Source: Zopfochytrium polystomum
Taxonomy: Eukaryota; Chytridiomycota; Chytridiomycetes; Chytridiales; Chytridiaceae
Direction of reading: 5' to 3'
Length of the DNA: 64,000 nucleotides
Assembly: GCA_025765615.1 (NCBI GenBank)
Contig: JAIVFJ010000011.1
Location: forward strand, 186,001-250,000
Made by a program: the position numbers and the translations under genes. The stretch's first letter is position 1, and every line of letters begins with the position of its first letter. The notes beneath the pieces were generated by a model, which did not search any database, had not been told where the DNA came from, and saw only the letters and a list, made by a program, of their open reading frames with translations. Shown here one piece after another: positions 12,279 through 23,620 of this stretch.

Positions 12279-12815
12279 AGAATCTTCGTTGTTTCCCCCT
12301 GGTTTTCCCCATGTTTCCCTTTCCCGGTTTCGCCATGGCTGCAAATCATTATCGCTTCCTTCCTTGCTTCTAGTTGCACTTCCAGTTTTAAGTTGGCTGT
12401 GGGTTTGCATCGGAAATCTGTTTGAATGGGACGGTTGCCTGTCTTCCTTTCTGTGTTGCTTGGTCAGTCGTGTTTTCTGCGCTCGCGTGTATCTAAGATT
12501 ATCTCTCCTTTGTTCCTCTCTCAAACGTCACATTTTGCCCTCACCGACCTTTCATTCACGCGCCAAACCACCTTCCTTCTGTTGTCTGCGTTGTGGCTTG
12601 GATCCTTCAAGGAAATGAGAATTCTCCAAATGTCCGTGTTATAAAGTGTTGTGGGGGTTATTGCGGGCTGAACTGAGGTTCGCCTTTTTCTGGCGACCCA
12701 AGACGACCGAAGGAAGGGCGTCGACTATCAAAAAAAGTAAATAAATAAATAAAAATAAAATAAAGGCAGGAAGTGGTAGCGGTCTACCTCATAGGGAAAG
12801 AGCATCCGTCGAAGT
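12279..12815. other. Intergenic, no supported gene
   Basis: Between the chitinase stop and the methyltransferase ATG. It holds only short frames and an AAATA-rich tract at 12730-12765. It probably contains the chitinase 3' UTR and the next promoter. Confidence 0.5.
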
Positions 12816-14271
12816 ATGGGAGGTGCGCCCCGCCAAGTGCATTTGACTTGGCTGGATGGAGCTGTGGGCACGGCCGTCAGGGCCGCCGCCAACCTCTGCC
12901 CCCCGAGCGACAACTCCCAAACGACGGATGGAGTTCAGGGACCAAAAGCGCCGCCACTCGACCAGCCGCACCGACAGCACGAGCTGCGAGCCGAGCGATA
13001 TGATGAGTTCAACTGCGTTGAGGCACTTTGCCTCACCCGGCCTCTTGTTGTCACCCAAGTCCACCGTGCATACATCGATGCGGGCGCCAGAGTGGTCAAA
13101 ACAAACACATTCTGCGCGAACCGCCTGCAGCTCGCTAAGTTCGGCCTTGCTCACCTCGTCCCTGATATCAACAGGGTGACCTCACTTTTTCCCACCTTAA
13201 CATCTCAACAACTGAATCCACTTCTCTTCCGTCCAACCCAACCTCCAAAAGACAGCCGTGACCCTTGTGCGCGAAGCCGCTGCATCCGCGCAACAGCACG
13301 AATGCTGGATCGCCGGAAGCGTAGGGCCGACGGAGATTCTGCTCTCAACAATTCCTGCGGACGACAACGCGACGCGCGATGCCGTCCGGTTAGCGTACGA
13401 AGAGCAGATCACTGCCCTCGTCGACGCCGGTATCGACATTCTTCTCGTCGAGACCGTGTGCGACCTCTCGACATGCCTCGCCGCGCTCGATGCCGCCGAG
13501 AAGGTCGTCCGCACGCACGAGGCGGTGGACCGCCGCGCCGCTCCTACCACGAACCGGCTGCCGGCATCGCCGCCGCTAGTTTGGGCGCCGTCGACCGGCG
13601 GGTCGATCCGACAGCTCGCAGTCGTCGTGTCCTTTACCCCCGTCGCCGGCGGCCGCTCCCTGGTGTCGGGCGAGCCCCTCGCCGCAGCAGTGGCGGCCGT
13701 GTACGATCACCCGTTGGCCCGACGCAAGGACCACGCCGTCCACGACGGCGGCGAGAGTGGCAGTCCTTCCACCTTTTATGTGATCGTTGGGGTCGGAGTG
13801 AATTGTGGGAGCGGCCTGCGGGCATCCGCACTAGCCCTGAGCAAGGCCGACCCAGCCTTCGCGGCCGCGTCTGACGGCACCTTTGGCCTCGGCGCTGCGT
13901 TCGGCACCATCCGCCAGTCGGCTGAGAATGCGGTCTCTCGGAGTGGAAAGCGGACCTTACCGCTACTTCTGAGCTGCTGCCCCAGCGCCGGTCTGCCGAC
14001 CACGTTTGGCGGAGAAGGCTACGTGCCTCCTGAGATATTTGCAGAGGCAGCGACCCTCTGGCTGCGTTCCGAGGGGTGGCTGCCAGCGGAAGCGACGTCA
14101 GCGGTTGCACAACGGCGCCAGGACTGTGTTGATGCAAGCGATGAGTCCGCGTCCAGCGTCCACATTCTTGTTGGAGGGTGCTGCGGCACAGCACCAAACC
14201 ACATTGGAGCGGCTGTGGCCGCTGCGGCTGTGGCCGCTGCGGCTGCTGCCGTTGCTGGTGATGCACAGTAG
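12816..14271 (+). CDS. Homocysteine S-methyltransferase domain protein
   Basis: Two exons (12816-13175 and 13252-14271) joined at phase 0 give 459 residues. Signatures of the zinc-dependent homocysteine S-methyltransferase fold (Pfam S-methyl_trans) are clear. An early DGAVGTAV matches the DGAMGT motif. LTRPLVVTQVHRAYIDAGA and VKTNTFCANRLQLAKFGLA follow. The zinc ligands are in GVNC (about residue 301) and GGCCGT (about residue 428). These enzymes transfer a methyl group to homocysteine to make methionine. The donor (S-methylmethionine, AdoMet or methyl-folate) cannot be read from sequence. The text is closer to the N-terminal module of MetH and YitJ-type bacterial proteins than to yeast Mht1/Sam4 as I remember them, but no cobalamin or reductase module follows. 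Ala/Arg-rich insertions lie at about residues 210-225 and 265-275. The C-terminus is an Ala-rich tail. Base composition is very GC-rich. Confidence 0.88.
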
Positions 14272-17117
14272 GAATGCAGACAAACGCTAAACAAAGACCG
14301 TGTTGTGAGATCAAGTGAAAGACTTGCTTGTCTGAGAATTCAATAGCAGTAACATGGCCATCAGAATATGGAAGTATGGCCCAGTGATGGTGCCTGGCTT
14401 TACATTCTTTGCAACTTTTGCAGGTAGGAAGCTCTGAGTCCTTTTTGTACCATGAAGGTAAGTTTTGTGGTCATGCAGCACTTCGGCAAGTTCAATCCTT
14501 GTGAAACAGTTGCCAGCATGAACCGCTTAGTAGACTCCTCAAGCCCTTCCATCATACGCCCAAAAACATTTCCTCCAAGTCCTCCAGCAGTTGGCCAGTT
14601 TGATGGCCATCAGCAGCTTCCCTTCCGCAGTAGGCTTCAAATCTGAAGACTTGTGTTACGTGGAACTGACTGGTTAGCAACAAGAGGCAATAGACCACCA
14701 CAAATTATATTTTTTTTGCCCAGCGTTGCAAACCAATGCTGAAACCCCAGGACCCACTTCACCGCAAAAACAAAGCGCGCGTCAGCGTGGGTCTGCCGTA
14801 ATTTCAAAAGCTCTGTGAGGGAAGGTCGACAACTCCGCCAGAGAAATAAATGCTACCGTTGTCAATATATGCCCAAACCCAACCGCCCAGGTCATATAAA
14901 GGCTTGCTGCATTGCCGGCAGCATGAGCAGACAATGTTCATAGTCCAATACTAATCATAGCATCTCTGCTGGGCTGTTACCCAAATTTGATTTAGGCGTT
15001 GCTGTAACGTCCATGTAGTACGTTGTTATATACTTCGTAGTTCTGAAACAATTTAATGTTAAGCAGAAGGAAAAGTTTACTACCTTATCAAAAATTTCAG
15101 CCAACACGTTTGACTGGAAGTCATGTCATGTTTCCCTGATTGACACTGCAGCTCACCCAGAAGATCCTGTGATTCATTGGGGTTTGCTACCCCTGAGCCT
15201 GCGTCAAAGTGCGTTACAGCAAGCTTGCACTCACTGGTGATTATGGTTTTCACAGTTGATGGCATCATCTTCGTGGGGCTCTTTTCGCTTGAGATTCCCC
15301 CTATGGCAAGCAAAAAAGTCATAAAGCAGCTGTCACCACACGTGAAAGATTGCTCACGATTCATGCTGACAAGGCTGTGATCCTGAACATTTGGGTTTGC
15401 AACATTCATCAGAAATTCAAATGAGATATTGATGTTTCCATCCGTGCCATTCTATCACCGAAGGTTTTCAATCAAACAAGTACTAATCCCCAGGGAGGGT
15501 AGTCAAACTTTGACTCTGAGTCTTGTCGGGGTTCCTTGTCTTCGTGCCTTATGAGATTCTCAAGTATCTCACATATACAGTTGGCCATTGTCTAGGTTCT
15601 CAATGAGCTCTTACTTTACTTTGCAACATATAACACAACATACATTTTTATATATAATGTATGACAAAATCTCAAAGAGGGGTCGATCCTTGAATAATTT
15701 TTCTACTATGTAGACAAATTATTCAGACTAATCGTCAAGTTCTTCGCTCTAATTGCACTGTGTTTCACTATCTTTGATAGTGAGGAAGAGCTCTCTTTGG
15801 CTCTTGAGTTACAATTAGGGTCTGGGTAACTTGAGAGCCCCTTGTTTATATGTTCACATAATCTTGTGAATGCTCCTAATCTCTTATCTTTCTCCCTTGT
15901 CATTAATGTTTCATTCTTCCTTTCTTTCATTTTTCTTCAAACATTTTTCTTCCATTCTTTCCTTCTTTTTCTTTCTGTCCTAATGCCACTCTCCATATAA
16001 ATAGCTGCCCATGAAGAAGAAGCCTCATTAATGTCTGTTAAACACAACCAACCCAACCTTCAATAAATGCCATTTCTAAGAAATTAGATTGTATTCTACT
16101 GAAACCCCTCTTCCCCCTTCCCCATGAACCTCCACAAGCCCCAGCTGCCCTTCACCGGGATGGACTCCTTGTGACCGCGCAGGGCTGGTACTACCAGTGC
16201 ATGTCGACGTTGCTCACGCGAGGACGCTAACAATGAATAACGTCACCTGCGATAACGAACTTTGACTGCGCACCCATGTGCAGAAAGTTGTAATAAATAA
16301 CGCTGCACAATAGTGTGAGATTCCTAATCTCACTGATCATGGTCTTAGCTGGTCTCCCTAAAAGCTCTCCCCAAGTTGTGCTATGTTGTTATTTTGGCCC
16401 CTATATTTATTTCTATCTATATTACCATTCATCACATCCCCTCACAAGCTATAGTGTCTAACACTATAAAAAGAGCATCTTGTGTTCCTTGTGCTGAGTG
16501 GGCCTAAGTGCAAGGGGCACACCCCTTATCCATCATATTCATTCCTGTTTTTACTCATTTTCCATTTTATTTCATTTTCCCACCTTTCAATCCACTGTTC
16601 CTGCACTGATGTAGCCTCGAAGCCCCAAATTATGTTCACCCTAAATTTGGAGGCAGGAGAGACACTGGGTGGAGGGGGGTGTGGCTGAAAGAGTGATTCA
16701 TCCTTCTAAATTGTTCTTTTTTTTCATTTTCTCCCTTTGTCATGTCTTTTCCCTTTTTCTCTTTTCTTTCTTTCTTCCTCTTTTCTTCTTTCTTTCCTCC
16801 CTGTGAGACTACACTGAGGTCTCAGTGATAAAGTCTAGGGATTTTATTTGCAAAAACAAGCGTACCTGTCATAAAACTGCAAGGATCAGGACCCCTATTA
16901 TTCCCAGTTCTTTAGTTTCCAAGGTGTTATCAAAGTGTATTTGCAGCTAACACGTCTTTATTATTGGGCCCGCTTTTACTTCTTTCGTCTTAACAGTTTC
17001 CGTTGCGCCAGGGTTTTCCCAACATATTTTCTTTTTCAGTGACTAATGGAGACTGCCTGACTGCCTAGGGATGGGGTGCCTTGACAGGCTGTACCCCAGG
17101 CCCACCTAATTTTTTTG
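14272..17117. other. Gene-poor, repeat-rich AT-richer region
   Basis: No intact gene is supported. 14654-14700 resembles the 5' end of the LTR family found at 26618 and 29862 (GTGGAACTGACTGGTTAGCA). 15600-16060 is AT-rich, with CTTT/TTTC tracts near 15900-15970 and again at 16710-16800. Short frames have no recognisable domains. I read the segment as old transposon-derived DNA. Confidence 0.5.
16322..16376 (+). repeat. Copy of a dispersed repeat, inverted relative to 19943-19995
   Basis: The text around CTCACTGATCATGGTCTTAG and CTCCCTAAAAGCTCTCCCC here reappears as reverse complement at 19943-19995 with few differences. The two copies bracket a 3.6-kb transposon-rich stretch. Confidence 0.65.
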
Positions 17118-17219
17118 GCACTTGTACATACATGCATAGGGTTGGGGGGACATGGAGGCACTTGTACATACACGAATAGGGTTGGGGGGACTTGGAGCAT
17201 TTGTGGTGGATGCTCCAAG
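17118..17219 (+). repeat. Two-copy tandem repeat followed by a perfect 10-bp hairpin
   Basis: A unit of about 41 bp containing CACTTGTACATACA and ATAGGGTTGGGGGGA occurs twice (starting 17118 and 17159). It is followed directly by CTTGGAGCAT, a 9-nt loop, and ATGCTCCAAG (17191-17219), a perfect stem. Function unknown. Confidence 0.7.
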
Positions 17220-17809
17220 TCAGGGGGGTTGACTTGTCAATTTTCTCTCTCTCAGTTTTTTGGGCCATTTCTCTTTTTCCTTTTTTCTTCAATCTGATTT
17301 CTGTCCTTTGGCACCAATACAGAGTCCCTTCAAATCCATCTGGATCGCGATGATGAGGGTAGCGAGAGGTGGTACGCACCCAGTTGAGTACATGGTCCCT
17401 TCAGGGGATCCTCTTAAGGGGCCGCGGGGGGGGAATGCAGCTGGCCCCACCACCAACTGTGTGACACTGCTGGCTCTGCGTTGGAGTGAGGATCACAGGC
17501 ACTCGCCCACTGCGACGACAGCGTCGTCCCCAACCTTCCCATCCCTGCAAGGGTGTTGGTGGCCGCGCTCGGTGCAGCCCCCAACACCTGAGAGTTCGAT
17601 CTAAGAGTGCCTGCCTCGGTCCTATTGCTGTGAGGGTGAGATGTGTGAGTACAAGTGCGATGCGATAAAGCCTGTTGGTCGAGTGATTGTGCTGATGCAG
17701 CCCGGTGGGGTGTGTGTACGATTGCAGGTGCTTCTGCGTGCGAGTTCCCTGCTGGCAACCTTCCAACCCCTACATAGTTGACTCCCTTCTCTCTCTCCCC
17801 CTGTCGCTG

Positions 17810-18010
17810 GCGACGATGAGGGCTCCTGCAGCACTGTCTGTGACGAGGGGCGCTAGGTCGCGCCCTGTCTGTCCCGTCGCTATTAACCGCTCCTGTTGTA
17901 TTTGAGATTAGGTTCCTGAGATAAAAACCCCATTTCCCTCTTCTCTCTTTATTCTGCCGTTGTGTTTCGCCCTCGGGAGTGCCCTTCTGTTTCCCCTCGC
18001 ATCAGCCTGC
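17810..18010 (+). repeat. Dispersed repeat (direct copy at about 23275-23465)
   Basis: Shared landmarks are GCTGGCGA(C/T)GATGAG, TTTGAGATTA, TTCTCTCTTTATTCTG, and CCCTTCTATTTCC-like text in the same order and spacing. It is probably part of an LTR or other transposon end. Divergence is substantial. Confidence 0.5.
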
Positions 18011-18261
18011 AGCCACGCGAGTAATCGGTGCTCCAGCACTGATCCTTCGGAGGATTGTCCCTCTGAATGTTCATTCTTTGTGTTTGAGACCCCTGTTAGA
18101 CAGATCAGTGGGGATACTTCCTGGACTAGGCAAGTAGTAGGGTTGAAACACCCCCTAGACAACAGCCCAATATTGTTAGTTTTAGCCTATTATTTGCTTT
18201 CCCTCACTCTGGGGCCCAGATCCCAGGGTCAAAGGAGTGAGTATAGTCTCACATCCCCTTT

Positions 18262-18859
18262 TGTTGAAGTTGCAGTGTAGAAGGCGACTTCATGAGTGGA
18301 GGCAGTGTCACAAGAAGGCGGAAGGGTAGAGGAACTGAGGCTTCAATTGAGAACTTGTACAAGGGAGCGAGTGTAGCAAGCAACCAAGGGCAAGTGGGTA
18401 AAGAGAGCTTGTTTTAGACAGGGACTGGCGAATTGGAGTGAGAGTGCCTTTTTTTTCAATAAGAAAACTCTGCCCAATTTATACTCCTGCAGGGAGGTTG
18501 ACCAGTTTTCCTGTTTTGCCTGTCTGAACAAGTTGCAAATTGCTTCTGACAGGACTTTGCTCTAGGGAGGTGTTGTAAACCCCTTCCCACAGAGCATTTC
18601 AAATCAACCAAGCTCTGTGTGGAGCCCTGTGTGCAAGCAACTGGTCTCCCCACAGAGAGGGAAAATGATTTGAAATCTTCAGGAGCATTTCAAATCAACC
18701 AAGGTCTGTCCAGAGGTCTGTGTGCAGTGACCAGTCTTCCCACAGAGGAAAGATGATTTGAAATCATCAGGGGCATTTCAAATCAACCAGTCCCTGGTTC
18801 AACATTAGTTCAGACAAAAGCAGGTGACCTGGGCAGCTGTGGGTTGCCCCAGTTCAACA
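18262..18859 (-). mobile_element. LTR, family 2 (reverse copy of 61358-62010)
   Basis: On the minus strand it begins TGTTGAAC and ends TTCAACA, giving inverted TGTTGAA/TTCAACA termini as expected of an LTR. It contains GAGTATAAATTGGGCAGAG (TATA box) and two copies of a GATTTGAAAT...ATTTCAAATC palindrome. The copy at 61358-62010 shares this order. Outside the 3' end the two loci differ, which supports the boundary. No target duplication is visible (ccttt versus tttct), so it is likely one end of a decayed element. Confidence 0.7.
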
Positions 18860-19271
18860 TTTCTCTGAACCCATTGAGTGTGATTCTAATCACATTGTCC
18901 TCACCGGCGAAGCCTAGGAAAGCAAAGCTAGAATAACCGCTGTCTTCACCTAACTCTTTTCATTGGATTAAGATTAGGCCTTTCAGCTTACCTGACTTAG
19001 CGTAAGTCACATCAGCAGCGGCGACAAGGCTGCTGTCGACATAGGAAGCTGGCTTCCTAGGCTCAAATCTCAACACCTTTCCTACAAATACCCTCTCTTT
19101 CCTCTCTTGTTTTTCATTATGACTATAACTCTCTCAACAATAAATCCTTCCTAGGTAACAACCAATCCTTTTCTTTCCTCTTTGGTGTTTCTCCCCAGGC
19201 CAGTGTGTTGTATGCCAAGCTGGGGGTGGAGTCCTCTTAGGCCAGTGCTACCAGACCAAGCTAGTTGAGAT

Positions 19272-19652
19272 ATGATTTACCTTGCATCAGCCAAGCCAGA
19301 ACCACGCTTCCCAAAGTGCTTCCCTAAAGAACCAATCCACCAATCACAACTCCCACCAGTGCCACGTTCCCACAAGGAAGCCCACACATCAGGCAACAAC
19401 GAAGAATGGACTGCATCTGAGCTTGAGGAACTTCGTTCTCTCATGGACGAGCACAAGGTCTGGGAATGGGCAGTTCTTCCTCCTGGGGAATGTGCAATGT
19501 TCTGCAAAGGGGTTTATGCTTACAGGCTCAACCCTTTTGGCTGGCTGAAGCAATGGAAAGCCCAACTTGTCGCATGTGGAAGCACCCAACACGAAGGCAT
19601 CAACTACACAGACACCTTTTCAGTATTAGGTGGAACGGAAACCCAGAGTTAA
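19272..19652 (+). pseudogene. Ty1/copia reverse transcriptase fragment
   Basis: The translation contains LMDEHKVWEWAVLPPGECAM, KGVYAYRLNPFG, QWKAQLVACGSTQHEGINYT and DTFSVLGG. This matches the start of the copia reverse transcriptase (consensus: W.LV.LP.G...I..KWV...K.....G...RYKARLVAKGF.Q.EGIDY.ETFSPV). Only the N-terminal part of the domain is present. After TFSV the frame runs straight into LTR-like DNA, so it is a deletion remnant and not functional. Confidence 0.88.
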
Positions 19653-19906
19653 CAGTTTTCCTCCTCCTCTGCTCAAGCAGATAATATAGGTGAATATCAT
19701 CATTATGTATCAGTTATTCATAGCAGAGTTTTTCACTTTCTCTCCAAGTTGGGGAGAAAGACCACCCACAAACACACATCTCCACTTCATTCACTCCTTC
19801 CACTCACTCACTCAGAGTAGGCTGTTTACGCCTCACGTGAATTATTGTTTACAATACAATCATTGCTTCCTCGTCTACCTTGCCCTGTCCTACCATGTTC
19901 CTGACA
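19625..19906 (+). mobile_element. Chimeric LTR remnant (family 1 joined to 3' end of the heat-shock LTR family)
   Basis: 19625-19829 matches the interior and 3' part of the family 1 LTR at 26765-27030. Shared landmarks are ATTAGGTGGAACGGAAACC, CCTCCTCTGCTCAAGCAGAT and CCACTCACTCACTCAGAGTA. From about 19832 to 19906 the text (GTGAATTATTGTTTACAATA to TGTTCCTGACA) matches the 3' end of the solo LTR at 29318-29625. It is a recombination or deletion product. Confidence 0.7.
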
Positions 19907-19942
19907 GCAATGAATTAAATGGCGGCCAATAAAAAGATGTAG

Positions 19943-19995
19943 TCACAACTGGGGGAGAGCTTTTAGGGAGACCCAAACTAAGACCATGATCAGTG
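19943..19995 (-). repeat. Inverted partner of repeat 16322-16376
   Basis: Reverse complement of the 16322-16376 repeat: GGGGAGAGCTTTTAGGGAGA and CTAAGACCATGATCAGTGAG are the matching blocks. It lies about 220 bp upstream of the katanin p80 start codon. Confidence 0.65.
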
Positions 19996-20212
19996 AGATA
20001 CGCTCCCCTGTCAATGCCTCCATGGAGTCAGCCACTCGTGCCACCATGCACGAAAGCCGGCCTGAAGGCGGGGTCGTCGCGGAGACTGAATTTTCACTTT
20101 TTTGCACTTTCCACCAAGCAGAGCAGAGCGAAGGACAAACTGCAACAACCCCCTTCACCCTGGATCTCGCCGGACCCGATCGCGTCTTTACCCCATCCTC
20201 CAGCAGCACGCC

Positions 20213-23059
20213 ATGGACATTCCATCTGCTGCCTCTTCGTCGGCGCTGGAGGCGTCACCCGACCCTCGGGCCACAAAGTTACGCAAGTATCGTTGGGTGT
20301 TTGGGCACGCAATTCAAATCAACCAACCAACAGACCAACCCGTCCAACTCCCCCCTCACACCTCAAACCAAATAACCAACCAACCAACCACCGCCACCCT
20401 CAGACGATCTTGTATCGCACACAGCCCCAGCCACCTGCCTTCACATCAGCCAAAAATCCGGTCGCGTTCTAGCATCAGGCAGCGAGGATCGCAAAGTTCA
20501 CCTGTGGACGATCGGAAATCCTAATCCTGCATTGGTAGGCACTGATGTTCAACAAGGGCGAAAAATCGTGGGAAGAGAGCGGTGGTGGTTGCCCCAATAG
20601 TGCTGTACCTGATCCTTCTCGCGACCGCGACATAATGTTGTTGCACATACATTTTAATCTTTGACAGACGCTCACGGGGCTTCCAACAACCGTGGAGAGT
20701 GTGACCATTGACTGGCCGGAGGAGATCGTCGTTGCCGGAGGAAGCAATGGAATGGTCAAGCTTTGGGACCTCGAGAACGCTAAGGGTAGGTCGCGGGCAT
20801 GGCTTGAAGATGAACCATTCTGGTTGGCAATTCAACTTGGGAAAACGGGTCGGAGCATCTTTTTTTGACCGTTCAGTCCTCCACAGTCATTCGTACCCTG
20901 ACGGGCCACAAGGGACCGGTGACGACGGTGGAGTTCCACCCATTTGGCGAGTTTTTCGCGTCTGGCTCTGCGGACGCAGCCGTCAAGATTTGGGACGTAC
21001 GGAAAAAGGGTTGCATTCACACTTACGCTGAGCACGAAGGAACCGTGGATTCTCTCAAGATTTCTCCCGATGGGCGGTGGATCGCAACGGGTTCACGGGA
21101 TGGGCGAGTCAAGGTTGGCGCGTCTGTGCTTTATCCTATGCCTTTGTATGCATTCCGTTCTTGCGCTGGAGCATTCACTTCTATTACTGCTGTCACAGAT
21201 TTGGGACATGACGGCTGGCAAGCTTCTCGCGACCCCACTGGATGAACCGGGCGTACAAGTCGCCAAAGTTATTTTCAATCCGGTCGAGTTCATGCTCGCT
21301 TCCATCTCGTCAGATCAGCGAATTCGTTTCTACGATCTGGAGACGTTTAGCTTGATATCTGCGTCGGAGCCTATCGGTTCAAATCCAGGGTCGCTGCAGT
21401 TCCATACAGAGGGACGACACATTTTCGTCTCGAGCACGAAAGGTTTACAGGTTTGAGGATTTGATATAGACAATCCGCTTTCCCCATTAACTCACTTCGC
21501 CACTCACGCGCTTTGCCCAATAAGGTATGGTCGTCAGAGCCAACTTTATTCCAGGATCAAGTAAATGTAAACTGGGATGGGATATCGGATATGAAAGTGC
21601 TAGAAAACGGCAAGCTCATTGCGGCTTCCAAACACCAAACCATCATAAGCGTCTGGGGCGTGCATTACGAGGTAATTACGAATTTTGATTGTTGGAACGG
21701 AGTGTCCAATGGTAAGGAAAGTCTAACATGTTGAACTAGAAACTAGCACCATTTGGCGCACGACCGGGTAGTATCAGTCGACTTGAGCCAGACCGGCCTC
21801 TTCTTCCTCAGATTTCTGGGGCAAATCCAATGGATCGAGCTCGGTCTCTGCAGCAAACAGAGGCTTTCGATCCAAGCACACAAGTGCAAGCGTATCAGCA
21901 GTCGTCGACCAGCCAAATTTTCAAGCGCGGTTTTGGCGATGAGAAGGCTTCCGCAGATGCACCTTCTTCATACATCCCACCGTCCAAGGAGCCGCCAAAT
22001 AGAAGAGAGAAGGTTGAACAAACTTCAACCCGCACTTCCGAACTGAACCTTTTCAAACATTCTCAGAAGCAAGGGAGCGCGACCCCCTGGTTAAAAGATG
22101 GGTCGGACGACGCAACTGCCAGCTCCACGAGTGACGTCGAGCTTTTGGAAAATGCGGAAAAGGGCCACATGCAACTGCTAGCATCTCTCCGACAGCGGCT
22201 AGACGCCATCCGGGCTGCCAGACCCAGTTTTTTCCAACCTCGAAACCTCTCGGCGGCCAGCATGTTTGAGGACGGAGTTTCACCCGAAGGCAACCTGCGG
22301 GCATGCGTTGAGACCTTGGTGGCAATGAGCCCTCCCGTTGGGCCGTCCGTGTGGGTGGATCTCCTTCGGGTATGGAACTTGAAGCCAACGCTCTTCTCGC
22401 TCGATGTGGCCGCAATGCTGCTCCCGGAATTGAACGAAATCTTGTTCTCCATCCATGAAGAGTTGAGTAGAGCGAATAGGGCGTCCCCCCTGTTCATCGT
22501 TTCTTCTATTTTTTGTTTAGTCAATGTGGGGTGGGAACCGTTCGTGTGGAAACAGAGAGGCAGCGGAATAGCCCATGCTCCAACCGATTTATGGCGATCC
22601 GCCTTTCTCTTATTTTATTTTTTTTTTATTTATTTATTCCCCTTTCCTTTTTTTCCTGCTGTTCCCGCCCCTCAGTCACATAATCGCAGCATGCACCACG
22701 ATTCGAATTCTTGCGCGGAGCTTTGGCACCATCATCACCGATGCGCTGCGGTCAAGCAAGCTCGGCGCCTCAGGATTAGACTTCGCACGAGAGGAACGGT
22801 GAGTGTTGGCTTGCCCACACAAGCGACTCTTACGCTGAGACCAGCTCATGCGAGGGTTCTGTAATTGTTTTATGTATGTTTTCTTCTTTTCTCAATTTTT
22901 TTTTCTCTTTCTACGGAGAGTAGGGAGCAGCGCAGCCTCGCAAGCTTGCAAGGATTCCGGGATGTGCAAATGACGCTCACGGACCTGCGGCGATCGCCGG
23001 GAAGGGTTGGAGCGACAGTCAAGGACACGCTGCACGAACTGCAGGGAATACTCACCTGA
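20213..23059 (+). CDS. KATNB1: Katanin p80 WD40-repeat subunit B1
   Basis: Nine exons (20213-20291, 20404-20534, 20668-20785, 20887-21113, 21199-21450, 21525-21671, 21740-22461, 22676-22798, 22924-23059) join in frame to 644 residues, close to the roughly 655 of animal p80. An N-terminal WD40 propeller (about residues 25-320) shows p80-like text: SGRVLASGSEDRKVHLW, VIRTLTGHKGPVTTVEFHP and GEFFASGSADAAVKIWDVRK, then IWDMTAGKLLA. A disordered linker leads to the C-terminal con80 domain (about 430-644, LDAIRAARPSFFQPRNL to VKDTLHELQG), which binds the p60 AAA ATPase. The p60-p80 complex severs microtubules at centrosomes, basal bodies and cilia. Exon 1 splicing (donor GTTGGG) was chosen by phase and is the least certain junction. 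A transposon remnant ends only about 300 bp upstream. Fungi without flagella usually lack katanin. Confidence 0.93.
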
Positions 23060-23620
23060 CGTGTTCTTGTTCTGTGAATGCTCAGAATAAACTTGGGTAC
23101 GCCACACGAGACGTGGCGGTGCTGATGAGTTAAAGTACTGGACACTTTCCCAAAGGCACGGCTCCTTGCGGGAAACCCACATCTGTCACTGTAACGGGAG
23201 AGATGTTCCATGAGAGGCGCTGGCTGCACCCGTCCATCCCACCATTGGGCTCCTTACTGTTTGTTCTCGTTTGCTGGCGATGATGAGAATCCTCAGCGCC
23301 CTTGGGACAAGTGCCGGCCACTCCCTGCCCTTCCCTCACCTGACTCTTGTTGTTTGAGATTATGTTCTTTACGGGATGTTACCACCGTTGCCCTCTTTTC
23401 TCTCTTTATTCTGGTGGAGTTGCTCCCTTGGGTACCCTTCTATTTCCTCTTTCGGTGATGATCAAGTTGAAGTCAAGCAGGTCATAGCTAATAAGTCCGT
23501 GGCCAGATGGTATCACTGTGGGATGGCAATTCTACACAGCGAGAGCTGGTAACCGTGGTATCATGCTAAGGTCACGAGATGGCTGCTAAAGTTAGCAAAA
23601 GGAAACACTAACCTCACCCC
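23060..23620. other. Intergenic, dispersed repeat, no gene
   Basis: 23275-23465 is a diverged direct copy of the 17810-18010 repeat. ATGGTATCACTGTGGG at about 23507 resembles a copia primer-binding site (TGGTATCAGAGC), but no LTR junction can be fixed. No coding sequence is supported. Confidence 0.4.

Noticed and set aside
13634..14314. Minus-strand open frame opposite the methyltransferase
   Set aside because: Arg/Pro/Ser-rich antisense frame of a GC-rich gene; no ATG-based domain content.
17118..17219. CRISPR-like repeat pair
   Set aside because: Only two contiguous copies with no spacers, in a eukaryotic genome.
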